Part shown: positions 1-8,400 of the stretch, one piece after another
How positions within the stretch are numbered: position 1 is the stretch's first letter
How the letters are laid out: every line of letters starts with the position of its first letter
From: Trujillonella endophytica
GTDB taxonomy: Bacteria > Actinomycetota > Actinomycetes > Mycobacteriales > Geodermatophilaceae
DNA length: 64,000 nucleotides
Reading direction: 5' to 3'
NCBI RefSeq assembly: GCF_019799905.1
Contig: NZ_JABGCI010000011.1
Location: 62,001-126,000, forward strand
Program-made: the position numbers and the translations under genes
Notes under the pieces: generated by a model
The model's database searches: none
What the model saw: only the letters and a program-made list of their open reading frames with translations
Told to the model about the DNA's origin: nothing

Positions 1-129
1 CTCGGCGACCAGGACGCCCCGTGCCGCGGCACCCGGGCCCGCGTGTGCCCGGTGCCCGGCCACCCCTGCCTGTCGTCGGTCACCGCCGGGGACGTCGTCG
101 CCGCCGTGGAGAAGGTGATCGCCGCGTGA
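1..129 (+). CDS. C-terminal end of a GT9 (heptosyltransferase-like) glycosyltransferase, truncated by the window edge
   Basis: Only the last 42 codons are visible, ending at TGA 127-129. They read as a Cys-rich tail (CRGTRARVCPVPGHPCLSSV) that resembles the C-terminus of actinobacterial GT9 family proteins, where a C/CPV/GHPCLS pattern follows the second Rossmann domain. The stop overlaps the GTG of the next gene (GTGA at 126-129), so it is the upstream member of the same operon. Together with the second GT9 enzyme at 4409-5356 it suggests two ADP-heptose-type transfers. The family call rests on a short stretch and is moderate. Confidence 0.6.
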   Translation, partial: LGDQDAPCRGTRARVCPVPGHPCLSSVTAGDVVAAVEKVIAA

Positions 130-1118
130 GGGTCCTGGTCTGGCACGTACACGGCTCCTGGACGACGGCGTTCGTCCAGGGCGAGCACGAGTACCTGATA
201 CCGGTCACGCCCGATCGGGGTCCCGACGGGCTGGGCCGGGCCCGCACGTGGGACTGGCCGGCGTCGGCCCGCGAGGTCACGCCGGAGCAGCTGCGCGACA
301 TCAGCGACGACGGCGGGGTCGACGTCGTGGTCCTCCAGCGCACCCGCGACCTGGAGCTGTGCCGGGAGTGGCTGGGCCGCGAGCCCGGCCGGGACCTGCC
401 CGCCGTCTTCCTCGAGCACAACGCGCCCGGCCTGGAGCCCGACGACGGCCCGGTGCCGCACACCCGGCACCCCGTGGCCGGGCGCGACGACATCCCGATC
501 GCGCACGTCACGCACTTCAACCGGCTCTTCTACGACAACGGCCGGGCGCCCACGACGGTGATCGAGCACGGCATCGTCGACCCGGGGGAGCGGTGGACCG
601 GCGAGCTCGCCCGGGCCGCCGTCGTCACCAACGAGCCGGTCCGCCGCGGCCGCACGGTCGGCGCCGACCTGCTGCCCGGGCTGGCCGCCGTGGGCCCCGT
701 CGACGTCTTCGGCATGGGCCTGACCGGGCTGCACGAGCGGTACGGCCTCGACCCCGACCGGGTGGCGCTGTTCGACGACCCGCCGCAGGCCGCCATGCAC
801 GCCGAGCTGGCCCGCCGGCGCGTCTACGTGCACCCGGTGCGGTGGACGTCGCTGGGCCTGTCGCTGCTGGAGGCCATGCACCTGGGCATGCCCGTGGTCG
901 CGCTGGCCACCACGGAGGTGGTCGAGGCGGTGCCCGCCGAGGCGGGGGTCGTCTCCACCCGGCCGGAGCGGCTGTGGGAGGCCGCCCGGGCCTTCCTGGA
1001 CGACCCGGACGCCGCCCGGCTCGCCGGCAAGGCCGCCCGTGTGGCGGCGCTCGAGCGGTACGGCCTGGCCCGCTTCCTCGCGGACTGGGACAGCCTTCTC
1101 GGAGAGGTGACGCGATGA
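126..1118 (+). CDS. GT-B fold glycosyltransferase (GT4-like), 330 aa
   Basis: The start is GTG 126, overlapping the previous stop by 3 nt; longer upstream frames would invade the GT9 gene. The N-terminal half lacks an obvious family signature. The C-terminal half has the GT4-type donor-site segment (LGLSLLEAMHLGMPVVAL, about residues 243-260), including the Glu-containing EAM motif. It has no signal peptide or membrane segment, so it is probably cytoplasmic and acts on a nucleotide-sugar donor and a lipid-linked or soluble acceptor. Its position between heptosyltransferase-like and ADP-heptose synthesis genes suggests that it builds the same glycan. Donor and acceptor cannot be read from the sequence. 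Confidence 0.75.
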   Translation: MRVLVWHVHGSWTTAFVQGEHEYLIPVTPDRGPDGLGRARTWDWPASAREVTPEQLRDISDDGGVDVVVLQRTRDLELCREWLGREPGRDLPAVFLEHNAPGLEPDDGPVPHTRHPVAGRDDIPIAHVTHFNRLFYDNGRAPTTVIEHGIVDPGERWTGELARAAVVTNEPVRRGRTVGADLLPGLAAVGPVDVFGMGLTGLHERYGLDPDRVALFDDPPQAAMHAELARRRVYVHPVRWTSLGLSLLEAMHLGMPVVALATTEVVEAVPAEAGVVSTRPERLWEAARAFLDDPDAARLAGKAARVAALERYGLARFLADWDSLLGEVTR

Positions 1119-2350
1119 AGATCTCGTTGGTGAGCGAGCACGCCTCGCCCCTGGCCGCGATCGGCGGGGTCGACGCGGGCGGGCAGAACGTCCACGTCGC
1201 CGCGCTGGCCTCCGGGCTGGCCGCGCGCGGGCACGACGTCACGGTGCACACCCGCCGGGACGACGTCGCCCTGCCCGACGAGGTCGTCACCCAGGACGGC
1301 TACCGCGTCCGGCACGTCGCCGCCGGCCCCGCGGAGAACCTGCCCAAGGACGACCTCCTGCGGCACATGCCCGAGTTCGCCTCGGTGCTCCGCCGGGAGT
1401 GGGCCACGTCCCGGCCCGACGTCGTGCACGCGCACTTCTGGATGAGCGGGCTGGCCTCCGTCGCGGCGGCCGGCGTGGGGCGGGGGGGCATTGCTGTCGT
1501 GCAGACCTTCCACGCCCTCGGCTCGGTCAAGCGGCGCCACCAGGGCGCCGCCGACACCTCCCCGCCGCAGCGGGTGGAGCTGGAGCGGTCGCTGTGCCGC
1601 ACCGTCCGCCACGTCGTGGCCACCTGCTCCGACGAGGTCTTCGAGCTCCGCCGGCTGGGGCTGCCCCGCGAGCGGGTGTCGGTCGTGCCCTGCGGCGTGG
1701 ACACCGGCGTGTTCACGCCGAAGGGGCCGGTCGCCGCGCGCACCGACCGCCCGCGGCTGCTGGTGCTGGGCCGCCTGGTCGAGCGCAAGGGGCAGGACGA
1801 CGCCGTCCGGGCGCTGGCCGCCGTCCCCGACGCCGAGCTGGTCGTCGTCGGCGGTCCCCCGGCCGACGAGCTGCACCGAGACCCCGAGGTGCAGCGCCTG
1901 CGCGCGGTCGCCGCCGAGGCAGGCGTCGCGGACCGGCTGTGCTTCACCGGTGCCGTGGCCCGCGCCGACGTACCGGCCTGGATCCGCTCGGCCGACGTCG
2001 TCCTGGCCGTCCCCTGGTACGAGCCGTTCGGGATCACCCCGCTGGAGGCCATGGCCTGCGGGCGGCCCGTCGTGGCCACCGCCGTCGGCGGGCTGCAGGA
2101 CACCGTCGTCGACGGCACCACCGGCGACCTCGTGCCGCCCCGCGACCCCTCGCGGCTCGGCGAGGCGCTGGCCGCGCTGCTCGCCGACGACGCGCGCCGG
2201 GCGGCCTACGGCGCCGCCGGCATGCGCCGGGCGCGGTCCCGCTACCGCTGGGCCCGGGTCGTCGCCGACACCGAGGCCGTCTACCGCCAGGTCCTGGAGA
2301 CCGCCGCAACCGAGCACACCGAGAAGCGCCCCGTGGAGGTCGTCCGATGA
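1115..2350 (+). CDS. GT4 family glycosyltransferase, 411 aa
   Basis: ATG 1115 overlaps the previous TGA (ATGA). The protein has a classic GT4 layout. The N-terminal Rossmann domain opens with a strand followed by GGVDAGGQNVHVAALASGLA (residues about 15-34), and the C-terminal domain carries the VLGRLVERKGQDDAVRAL segment and the EPFGITPLEAMACGRPVVAT donor-binding motif (E-x7-E). The GGxxxGGQNVHV loop is shared with sucrose-phosphate-synthase-like and MshA-like retaining transferases. Translational coupling on both sides ties it to the heptose operon. The sugar transferred is unknown; a heptose, hexose or GlcNAc donor would all fit the fold. Confidence 0.85.
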   Translation: MKISLVSEHASPLAAIGGVDAGGQNVHVAALASGLAARGHDVTVHTRRDDVALPDEVVTQDGYRVRHVAAGPAENLPKDDLLRHMPEFASVLRREWATSRPDVVHAHFWMSGLASVAAAGVGRGGIAVVQTFHALGSVKRRHQGAADTSPPQRVELERSLCRTVRHVVATCSDEVFELRRLGLPRERVSVVPCGVDTGVFTPKGPVAARTDRPRLLVLGRLVERKGQDDAVRALAAVPDAELVVVGGPPADELHRDPEVQRLRAVAAEAGVADRLCFTGAVARADVPAWIRSADVVLAVPWYEPFGITPLEAMACGRPVVATAVGGLQDTVVDGTTGDLVPPRDPSRLGEALAALLADDARRAAYGAAGMRRARSRYRWARVVADTEAVYRQVLETAATEHTEKRPVEVVR

Positions 2351-3027
2351 GCAGTGTCCCCCTGAGCGCGGCGCCCCATTCCGCCGCAGAGGTCGTCTCA
2401 CCGGACGTCTGCACCCACCTCACCGGGCACGACCACGTGTCCTCGCTGACCGCGGCGCTGCGCGACGTCACCGGCCACGTGGACACCCTCGACCGCTGGG
2501 GGCGGCTGCTGGCCGACGTCCTGTGCGGGGAGTCCCGCGGGCGGTTGCTGGCGGCCGGCAACGGCGGCAGCGCCGCGCAGGCACAGCACCTGACCGCCGA
2601 GCTGGTCGGCCGCTACCGCGCCGACCGCCCGCCGTTCTCGGCGATCTGCCTGACCGCGGAGACGTCGTCGCTCACCGCGATCGCCAACGACTACCCGGCC
2701 GACGAGCTGTTCGCCCGCCAGGTGGAGGCGCACGGCCGGGCGGGGGACGTGGTGGTGCTCCTGTCGACCAGCGGCCGCTCGCCCAACGCCGTCGCCGCCG
2801 CCCGCCGCGCCCGCGAGTGCGGGATGACCGTGCTGGCGATGACCGGGCCGGGGCCCAACCCCCTGGCCGCCGCGGCCGACGAGGCCGTGTGCATCGACTC
2901 GCCGTGGACGGCGACCGTGCAGGAGTGCCACCTGGTGGCGCTGCACCTGCTGTGCGCGGCGTTCGACGCGGCGGTGCTCGCCGAGCCGGCCCGCATCCCC
3001 CAGTCGCGGCTGGGGGTCGCGCAGTGA
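2347..3027 (+). CDS. gmhA: Sedoheptulose-7-phosphate isomerase (phosphoheptose isomerase), SIS domain, 226 aa
   Basis: This enzyme converts D-sedoheptulose 7-phosphate to D-glycero-D-manno-heptose 7-phosphate, the first step to ADP-heptose. It is a single SIS-domain protein with the phosphosugar motif GNGGSAAQAQH (about residues 71-81), the STSGRSPN loop, and the Q-E-C-H segment that matches the catalytic Gln/Glu/His region of GmhA (family knowledge). The first 30 residues are an extra tail compared with E. coli GmhA (192 aa). ATG 2347 overlaps the upstream TGA by 4 nt, and its own stop overlaps hldE by 4 nt. The heptose kinase/adenylyltransferase directly downstream supports GmhA over a generic SIS isomerase. 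Confidence 0.9.
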   Translation: MSSVPLSAAPHSAAEVVSPDVCTHLTGHDHVSSLTAALRDVTGHVDTLDRWGRLLADVLCGESRGRLLAAGNGGSAAQAQHLTAELVGRYRADRPPFSAICLTAETSSLTAIANDYPADELFARQVEAHGRAGDVVVLLSTSGRSPNAVAAARRARECGMTVLAMTGPGPNPLAAAADEAVCIDSPWTATVQECHLVALHLLCAAFDAAVLAEPARIPQSRLGVAQ

Positions 3028-4412
3028 GCGCCCAGCGCCCGCTCGTCGTCGTCGGCGACGCGCTGCTGGACGTCGACCTGGTCGGGACCGCGTCCCGGCT
3101 GACGCCCGACGCGCCGGTGCCGGTGGTGGAGGACGTCGAGAGCCGCGAGCGCCCCGGCGGCGCGGCACTGGCAGCGGTGATCGCCGCGGCTGCGACGTCC
3201 CGTCCCGTCGTGCTCGTGGCCCCCATGGCCGACGACGACGGCGCCGACCGGCTGCGCGCGCTGCTCGCCGGCCGGGTGCGGCTGGTGGAGATCCCCGCGA
3301 CGGGCGGGACGGCGGTCAAGCGCCGCGTGCGGGTGGGCGACCACTCCGTCGTGCGCATCGACTCCGGCGACCCCGTGGCCCGGCTCGGCGCGCTGCCGGA
3401 CGAGGCCCGCACGGTCCTCCGCGAGGCCGCCGCCGTGCTGGTGGCCGACTACGGCCGGGGGACGACGGCCTCGGCCGCCGTGCGCGAGGCCCTGGCCGCG
3501 GCGGGTGGCCCGATCGTCTGGGACCCGCACCCGCGCGGGGCCGATCCGGTGCCCTCGGCGCGCCTGGTCACCCCCAACGGCTCGGAGGCCGCCCGGGTGG
3601 CGGCGGCGGCCGGCGTGGCCGCCGAGGGCGACGGCCTGGCCGCGGTCGGGGCCCGGGCGGAGGCGCTGATCCGGTACTGGGGTGTGGGTGCGGTGTCGGT
3701 CACCCTCGGCGCCCGCGGTGCGCTGCTCTCCTACGGCGAGGGCGCGCCGATGGTCGTGCCGGCGGTGCCGGTGACCGGGGGCGACCCCTGCGGCGCGGGC
3801 GACTCGTTCGCCGCCGCCGCGGCGCTGCTGCTCGCCGAGGGCGCGGTGACCGGCGAGGCGGTGGCCGGGGCGGTGGCGGCGGCCTCGGCGTTCGTCGGCC
3901 GCGGCGGGGCCAGTGCGTGGGACGCCGGCCGCTCCGACGCCCCGGCGCCCAACGTGGTCGCCGAGCCCGGCGTGGACTCGGTCATCGCGCGGGTGCGCGC
4001 GGGGGGCGGCACGGTGGTGGCCACCGGCGGCTGCTTCGACCTCATCCACCCCGGGCACGTCGCGACGCTGCGGGCCGCCCGCGGGCTGGGCGACTGCCTG
4101 GTGGTGTGCATCAACTCCGACGCCTCGGTGCGCCGGCTCAAGGGCCCCTCGCGGCCCCTGGTGACCGCGGCCGACCGGGCGCGGGTGCTGGAGGCGCTGG
4201 AGTTCGTCGACGCGGTCGTCGTCTTCGACGAGGACACCCCGGCCGAGCTGCTCGACCGGCTCCGGCCCGACGTGTGGGCCAAGGGCGGCGACTACGCCGG
4301 CGCGGACCTGCCCGAGGCCGCGGTGCTGCGGAGGTGGGGCGGGCAGGCCGTCGTCCTGCCCTACCTGGACGGGCACTCCACGACCGCGCTGGTCGAGCGC
4401 TCCCGCGTGTGA
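3024..4412 (+). CDS. hldE: Bifunctional D-beta-D-heptose 7-phosphate kinase / heptose 1-phosphate adenylyltransferase, 462 aa
   Basis: Residues 1 to about 305 form a PfkB/ribokinase fold. They start VVVGDALLDVDLVGTASRLTP and carry the GAGDSF anion-hole motif with the catalytic Asp at residue 260. Residues about 325-462 form a nucleotidyltransferase with GGCFDLIHPGH (HxGH at 342-345) and a KGGDY segment. The kinase makes heptose 1,7-bisphosphate; after a phosphatase (GmhB) removes the 7-phosphate, the second domain makes ADP-heptose. The domain order and length match E. coli HldE (477 aa). GTG 3024 overlaps gmhA by 4 nt. GmhB is not among the downstream genes seen here and may be upstream of the window. 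Confidence 0.92.
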   Translation: MSAQRPLVVVGDALLDVDLVGTASRLTPDAPVPVVEDVESRERPGGAALAAVIAAAATSRPVVLVAPMADDDGADRLRALLAGRVRLVEIPATGGTAVKRRVRVGDHSVVRIDSGDPVARLGALPDEARTVLREAAAVLVADYGRGTTASAAVREALAAAGGPIVWDPHPRGADPVPSARLVTPNGSEAARVAAAAGVAAEGDGLAAVGARAEALIRYWGVGAVSVTLGARGALLSYGEGAPMVVPAVPVTGGDPCGAGDSFAAAAALLLAEGAVTGEAVAGAVAAASAFVGRGGASAWDAGRSDAPAPNVVAEPGVDSVIARVRAGGGTVVATGGCFDLIHPGHVATLRAARGLGDCLVVCINSDASVRRLKGPSRPLVTAADRARVLEALEFVDAVVVFDEDTPAELLDRLRPDVWAKGGDYAGADLPEAAVLRRWGGQAVVLPYLDGHSTTALVERSRV

Positions 4413-5356
4413 GCGACCGGCCGGCTGCGGTCGTCCTGCGGCCGCTGGGGCTCGGGGACCTGCTCACCGGCGTGCCCGCGATCCGGGCGGTCCGGGCGGC
4501 GGTCCCGGGGCACCGGCTGGTGCTGGCCACCACCGCGGCCCTGGAGCCGCTGGCCGGACTGGTCGACGCGGTCGACGAGGTGCTTCCCGCGCGCGAGCTC
4601 GAGCCGCTCGACTGGGCCGGCCCGCCGCCGGAGCTCGCGGTGGACCTGCACGGCAAGGGGCCGCTGTCGCACGTCGTCGTCGCCGACCTGCACCCGGAGC
4701 GGCTGCTCACCTTCGACAGCCCCGGCTACCCCGGTCCGATCTGGCACGCCGACGAGCACGAGGTGCGGCGCTGGTGCCGGCTGGTGTCGGAGGGCCTGCG
4801 CGTCGATGCCGACCCCGACGCGCTCGACCTCGCCGTCCCCGCCGTGCCGCCGCCGGTGACCGGCGCCGCACTGGTGCACCCCGGGGCGGCCTTCCCGGGC
4901 CGGAGGTGGCCGGTGGAGCGGTTCGCCGCCGTCGCCGGGCACCTCGCCGCGACCGGGCACGACGTACGGGTCACCGGGGGACCGGCCGAGGTCGAGCTGG
5001 CCCGGGCGGTCGCCGAGGCCGCCGGCCTGGGGCCGGACGCCGTGCTCGCCGGGACGACGACGACGCTGGAGCTGGCCGCCCTCGTCGCCGCCGCGCGGGT
5101 GGTGGTCAGCGGCGACACCGGCATGGCCCACCTGGCCACCGCCTACCGGCGGCCGTCGGTGGTGCTGTTCGGGCCGGTCCCGCCCGCGCTGTGGGGCCCG
5201 CCGGCCAGGGCAGGGGAGCGGGGGCCGCTGCACGTCGTCCTCTGGCACGGCGACGGCACCGGCGACCCCTGGGGCACCGAGCTCGACCCCGCCCTGGCCC
5301 GGATCACCGTCGACGAGGTCACCGAGGCGCTCGACTCCCTGCCCGCCGCGGTCTGA
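4409..5356 (+). CDS. GT9 family glycosyltransferase (ADP-heptose:acceptor heptosyltransferase-like), 315 aa
   Basis: This is a GT-B protein with the GT9 hallmarks: an N-terminal LRPLGLGDLLTGVPAIRAVR segment, a short DLHGKG strand, an LVHPGAAFPGRRWP phosphate-binding region and a C-terminal SGDTGMAHLATAYRRPSVVLFG motif (about residues 234-255). GT9 enzymes such as WaaC/WaaF use ADP-heptose, and the ADP-heptose genes lie immediately upstream with a GTGA overlap, so heptose is the likely donor. The acceptor cannot be an LPS core in a Gram-positive; a cell-wall glycan, a glycolipid or a small molecule are alternatives. This is the last gene of the operon; repeats and a probable terminator follow. 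Confidence 0.85.
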   Translation: MSDRPAAVVLRPLGLGDLLTGVPAIRAVRAAVPGHRLVLATTAALEPLAGLVDAVDEVLPARELEPLDWAGPPPELAVDLHGKGPLSHVVVADLHPERLLTFDSPGYPGPIWHADEHEVRRWCRLVSEGLRVDADPDALDLAVPAVPPPVTGAALVHPGAAFPGRRWPVERFAAVAGHLAATGHDVRVTGGPAEVELARAVAEAAGLGPDAVLAGTTTTLELAALVAAARVVVSGDTGMAHLATAYRRPSVVLFGPVPPALWGPPARAGERGPLHVVLWHGDGTGDPWGTELDPALARITVDEVTEALDSLPAAV

Positions 5357-5361
5357 CCGCC

Positions 5362-5390
5362 GGGCCGGCCCTCCCGGAGGGAGGTGCCGG
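5362..5390 (+). terminator. Probable terminator hairpin after the heptose operon
   Basis: A GC-rich inverted repeat, CCGGCcctccc then gggaggtGCCGG, starts a few bases after the stop of the GT9 gene. It has no T tract, as is common in actinobacteria. The opposing gene ends at 5499, so it probably serves the forward operon; the palindrome pair just downstream may stop transcription from both sides. Confidence 0.45.
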
Positions 5391-5396
5391 CGCCGT

Positions 5397-5470
5397 CGTG
5401 CTCTGCCTACGGTGGGACGCAGAGCACGGGGATCCCCTGTGCTCTGCCTACCGGGGTACGCAGAGCACGA
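5397..5470. repeat. Intergenic palindrome family A, tandem pair
   Basis: Two near-identical stem-loops lie head to tail at 5397-5428 and 5438-5470. Both have perfect arms GTGCTCTGC and GCAGAGCAC around a short spacer; the second reads CTACCGGGGTAC, and the first is slightly degraded. The same element recurs at 18202-18299 (pair), 41612-41647 (single) and 53046-53145 (pair). Here it sits between two convergent genes, so it could act as a two-way terminator, but the strong sequence conservation between copies goes beyond what a terminator needs. Confidence 0.8.
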
Positions 5471-5498
5471 CGATGCCAGAGGCGTCCCCGCCCTCCCG

Positions 5499-7148
5499 CT
5501 ACCGGTTGCGGATGGCGTCGAACAGGACGTCCTGCAGGTCACCGGGGTCCTGGGCGTCGTAGGCCTGCCCCCCGGTGGCCTCGCAGATCTGGCGCAGCGC
5601 CTCCAGGTCGGTGTCGGGGCCGAACGCCACGCCGATGAGCTGCACCGGCCGGTCGGGGTCCGCCTCCGACCGCAGGGTGTCGACGAGGCCCTGCAGCGAG
5701 ATGCCGCCGGCGTCGTCGTCGTTGGTGCCGTCGGTCAGCAGCACCACGCTGGACACCGCGCCCTCCTGGTACTGGTTCCGGGCGGCCCGGACGGCGGCCA
5801 GCGCCGTGTCGTACAGGCCCGTCCCGCCCGGCGTCAGCGACGCGGGCAGCGTCCCCAGCGCCGCGGCCAGCGCCTCCCGCTGGGAGACCCCGTTGACGTC
5901 GGCGTCCAGTGCGCGGATCGGCACGCTCTCGGCGTGGTCGTTGCCGCCCGCCACCTGGTAGGCGAACGTCCACAGCCCCACGGAGAACTCGTCCGGCAGC
6001 AGGGCCAGCGCGGTGCGCGCCGCGTCGACGGCCAGGGTGATCCGGTTGCCGGTGCCGGCCGGCGCCTCCATGGACCTCGAGGTGTCGATGACCGTCAGCA
6101 GGCGGGAGGGGGCGAGCACCCGGTTGGCCTGCTCGATGGCCGCTTCCGCGGCCTCGGGCTCCATGAGCAGCCGCTCGGGCGCCTCCTCCTGCGACCCGGT
6201 GTCCGGTCCCGCCCCGGTGGGGGCGTTGCCCTCGGCGTCGCGGAAGCCGGCGGCGCGGACGGCCTCGGCTGCCGCGTCGGAGGTCAGGGCGGCCACCACG
6301 GCGTCCACGGCGTCGCGCCGCTCCCCGGGGTCGCCGGCGCGCACCACCGGGTAGTCCAGGGAGGGCGAGCCGCCCTCGGGGTAGAGGGCCACGGCCTCGG
6401 AGTCGCCGGCCAGGTGGGTGGCGATGACGTCCTGCTCGGTGGCGGCGAACAGGCCGGCGTCGGCATCCCCCGCGACCGCGGCGTCGCGCACCTGCTCGAG
6501 GGTGGCGCCGGCCTCGGAGAGCGCCAGCGAGGCCTGGAGCTCCTCGTCCGACACCTCCACGCCGTTGCCGGTCAACTCCACGGCAAGCGAGATCGCGATC
6601 TGCCGGGCCTGCCCCGTGAGGTCCGCGGCCGGGACGGACCGCCCGGCGGTCAGCGCACCGATGACCACGTCCAGCCACCCGGGCGCAGAGTCCCCGAAGC
6701 CCAGGTCCGCGGCCGACGCCCGGCTGGTCGCGAGGACCACCGGCGAGGTGGCCATCGAGCCGACCGCCTCCAGCGACCCGCCCTCGACCTGCGAGGGCCA
6801 GATGGAGGAGTCGGGGACCCACACGTGGGGGACGTCCTCGGCGCCCGCGGTCAGCGCGGCGGCCGTCTGCAGCGGGTCCTCGCCGGTGACGTCGGCGGTG
6901 ACGCAGTCGTCGGCCAGCGCGTCGCCGGACAGCAGCTCCTGCGTCACCGGGACCAGCTCGCGGGCCACGGTGACCCGCACGGCCTGCGGGTCCTCGCACC
7001 CTCCGGACCCGCTGTCGCCCGAGCCGGCGAGCCACCACACCAGCCCGCCGGCGACCAGCACCACGACGGCCAGGGCGGCGATGAGGACACCGAGCGGTGG
7101 CCGCCACCCGCGGCGAGTGGTGGTGCTGTGCGAGGCGTGGCGGCCCAT
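5499..7148 (-). CDS. Membrane-anchored substrate-binding-like and VWA-domain protein, 549 aa
   Basis: A single transmembrane segment (about residues 19-41: LGVLIAALAVVVLVAGGLVWWL) follows a short basic N-terminus, so the rest should be extracytoplasmic. Residues about 50-330 look like a periplasmic-binding-type domain. Residues about 345-549 form a von Willebrand A domain with a MIDAS motif (DTSRS at about 353) and an LLTDGTNDD strand. This architecture is widespread in actinobacteria; its function is unknown, with metal-dependent binding of a partner protein likely. ATG 7148 is preferred because ACGGAG sits 7 nt upstream; a GTG at 7175 in the same frame is possible and would add 9 residues. 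It is convergent with the heptose operon. Confidence 0.8.
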   Translation of the reverse strand: MGRHASHSTTTRRGWRPPLGVLIAALAVVVLVAGGLVWWLAGSGDSGSGGCEDPQAVRVTVARELVPVTQELLSGDALADDCVTADVTGEDPLQTAAALTAGAEDVPHVWVPDSSIWPSQVEGGSLEAVGSMATSPVVLATSRASAADLGFGDSAPGWLDVVIGALTAGRSVPAADLTGQARQIAISLAVELTGNGVEVSDEELQASLALSEAGATLEQVRDAAVAGDADAGLFAATEQDVIATHLAGDSEAVALYPEGGSPSLDYPVVRAGDPGERRDAVDAVVAALTSDAAAEAVRAAGFRDAEGNAPTGAGPDTGSQEEAPERLLMEPEAAEAAIEQANRVLAPSRLLTVIDTSRSMEAPAGTGNRITLAVDAARTALALLPDEFSVGLWTFAYQVAGGNDHAESVPIRALDADVNGVSQREALAAALGTLPASLTPGGTGLYDTALAAVRAARNQYQEGAVSSVVLLTDGTNDDDAGGISLQGLVDTLRSEADPDRPVQLIGVAFGPDTDLEALRQICEATGGQAYDAQDPGDLQDVLFDAIRNR

Positions 7149-7203
7149 CGATGCACTCCGTCGTCGTCCGAACACTCATGGCGACCCCTGTCCGCCCCGT
7201 ACC

Positions 7204-7209
7204 AATGTA
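7204..7209 (-). promoter_or_regulatory. Candidate -10 box (TACATT) for the VWA-domain gene
   Basis: Read on the minus strand, TACATT lies about 55 nt upstream of ATG 7148, in the short gap after the decarboxylase gene. It matches the TAnnnT actinobacterial -10 pattern; no clear -35 is visible. Confidence 0.3.
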
Positions 7210-7250
7210 GAGGTGGGACGGCGCGGTGAGGAGAGACGACGGGAACGACC

Positions 7251-8228
7251 TCAGCCGGCGGCGCGCGCGGCGGCCTCCCGCTGCTCGGCGAACCACGCGA
7301 CGGTGCGCCGCAGCCCCTCCTCGGAGGGGACCTCCGGTCGCCAGCCCAGCAGCTGCTCGGCGCGGGTCGTGTCGGGTCGGCGGACCTTCGGGTCGTCGAC
7401 CGGCAGGTCGATGAACTCGACGGTGGAGTCCGACCCGGTCATCGCCACGATGCGCTGCGCCAGCTGGAGCATCGACAGTTCGTCGGGGTTGCCGATGTTC
7501 ACCGGTCCGGCGTGGCCGGAGAAGGCCATGGCGAGGATGCCGCGGACGGTGTCGTCGACGTAGCAGATCGACCGGGTCTGCGAGCCGTCCCCGGCGACGG
7601 TGACCGGCCTGCCGGACAGCGCCTGCCCGACGAAGGCGGGGATGGCGCGGCCGTCGTCCGGGCGCATCCGTGGCCCGTAGGTGTTGAAGATGCGGACGAT
7701 GCCCGTGTCGGTGCCCTTGGACGACCGGTACGCCGTGGTCATCGCCTCGCTGAACCGCTTGGCCTCGTCGTAGACACCGCGCGGGCCGACCGGGTTGACG
7801 TTGCCCCAGTACTCCTCGGTCTGCGGGTGCTGCAGCGGGTCGCCGTAGACCTCCGACGTCGAGGCCAGCACGTACCGGGCGCCCTTCTCGTGGGCCAGCC
7901 CGAGGGTGTGCAGCGTGCCGAGGCTGCCGACCTTGAGGGTCTCGATGGGCATCTTCAGGTAGTCGATGGGGCTGGCCGGCGAGGCGAAGTGCAGCACCAG
8001 GTCGACCGGACCGGGCACGTGCACGTAGTCGGTGACGTCGCAGCGCAGCAGCCGGAAGCCGGGGTGCTCCATGAGGTGGACGACGTTCTGCGGCGAGCCG
8101 GTGAGGAAGTTGTCCAGGCAGACCACCTCGACCCCGCGGTCGAGCAGGTGCTCGCACAGGTGCGAGCCGAGGAACCCCGCCCCGCCGGTCACCACCGCGC
8201 GCCTGATCGTCCGCGTCACGTGCGCCAT
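7251..8228 (-). CDS. UDP-glucuronate decarboxylase (UDP-xylose synthase)-like SDR, 325 aa
   Basis: This extended SDR carries TGGAGFLGSHLCEHLL (NAD-binding GxxGxxG, residues about 14-29), an LHFASPASPIDY segment typical of UXS enzymes, and the catalytic YDEAK (YxxxK). UXS converts UDP-glucuronate to UDP-xylose through a UDP-4-keto intermediate; the length fits the single-domain bacterial form. The ATG has a strong Shine-Dalgarno (GAGGAGG, 6 nt upstream). It is transcribed away from the liv importer, with a separate 172-bp upstream region. A UDP-xylose supply would fit the neighbouring glycosyltransferases, but a dTDP-glucose dehydratase-like role is a less likely alternative. Confidence 0.85.
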   Translation of the reverse strand: MAHVTRTIRRAVVTGGAGFLGSHLCEHLLDRGVEVVCLDNFLTGSPQNVVHLMEHPGFRLLRCDVTDYVHVPGPVDLVLHFASPASPIDYLKMPIETLKVGSLGTLHTLGLAHEKGARYVLASTSEVYGDPLQHPQTEEYWGNVNPVGPRGVYDEAKRFSEAMTTAYRSSKGTDTGIVRIFNTYGPRMRPDDGRAIPAFVGQALSGRPVTVAGDGSQTRSICYVDDTVRGILAMAFSGHAGPVNIGNPDELSMLQLAQRIVAMTGSDSTVEFIDLPVDDPKVRRPDTTRAEQLLGWRPEVPSEEGLRRTVAWFAEQREAAARAAG

Positions 8229-8400
8229 CCCGGGTCCTCCTCAGCAGCTCCGACGCGCGGCGGCGCACGTCCGGGCTGCTCCTACCCGTAGATCAACTGC
8301 GGACACACTTAGAGACCTGAGTGTTCTTGCGCCGGAACGCCGACGGGCCGCCGGCCCCCGAGAGGGGACCGACAGCCCGCCGGCAGTCGACGCAGCAGCG

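Noticed and set aside
1..5356. LPS core biosynthesis
   Set aside because: ADP-heptose genes suggest it, but the rest of the window is clearly actinobacterial and no outer-membrane genes were seen. The heptose destination is therefore left open.
5397..5470. Attachment sites or transposon ends
   Set aside because: The palindromes are repeated in several intergenic places without a recombinase, target duplications or flanking mobile genes, so a dispersed-repeat reading is preferred.
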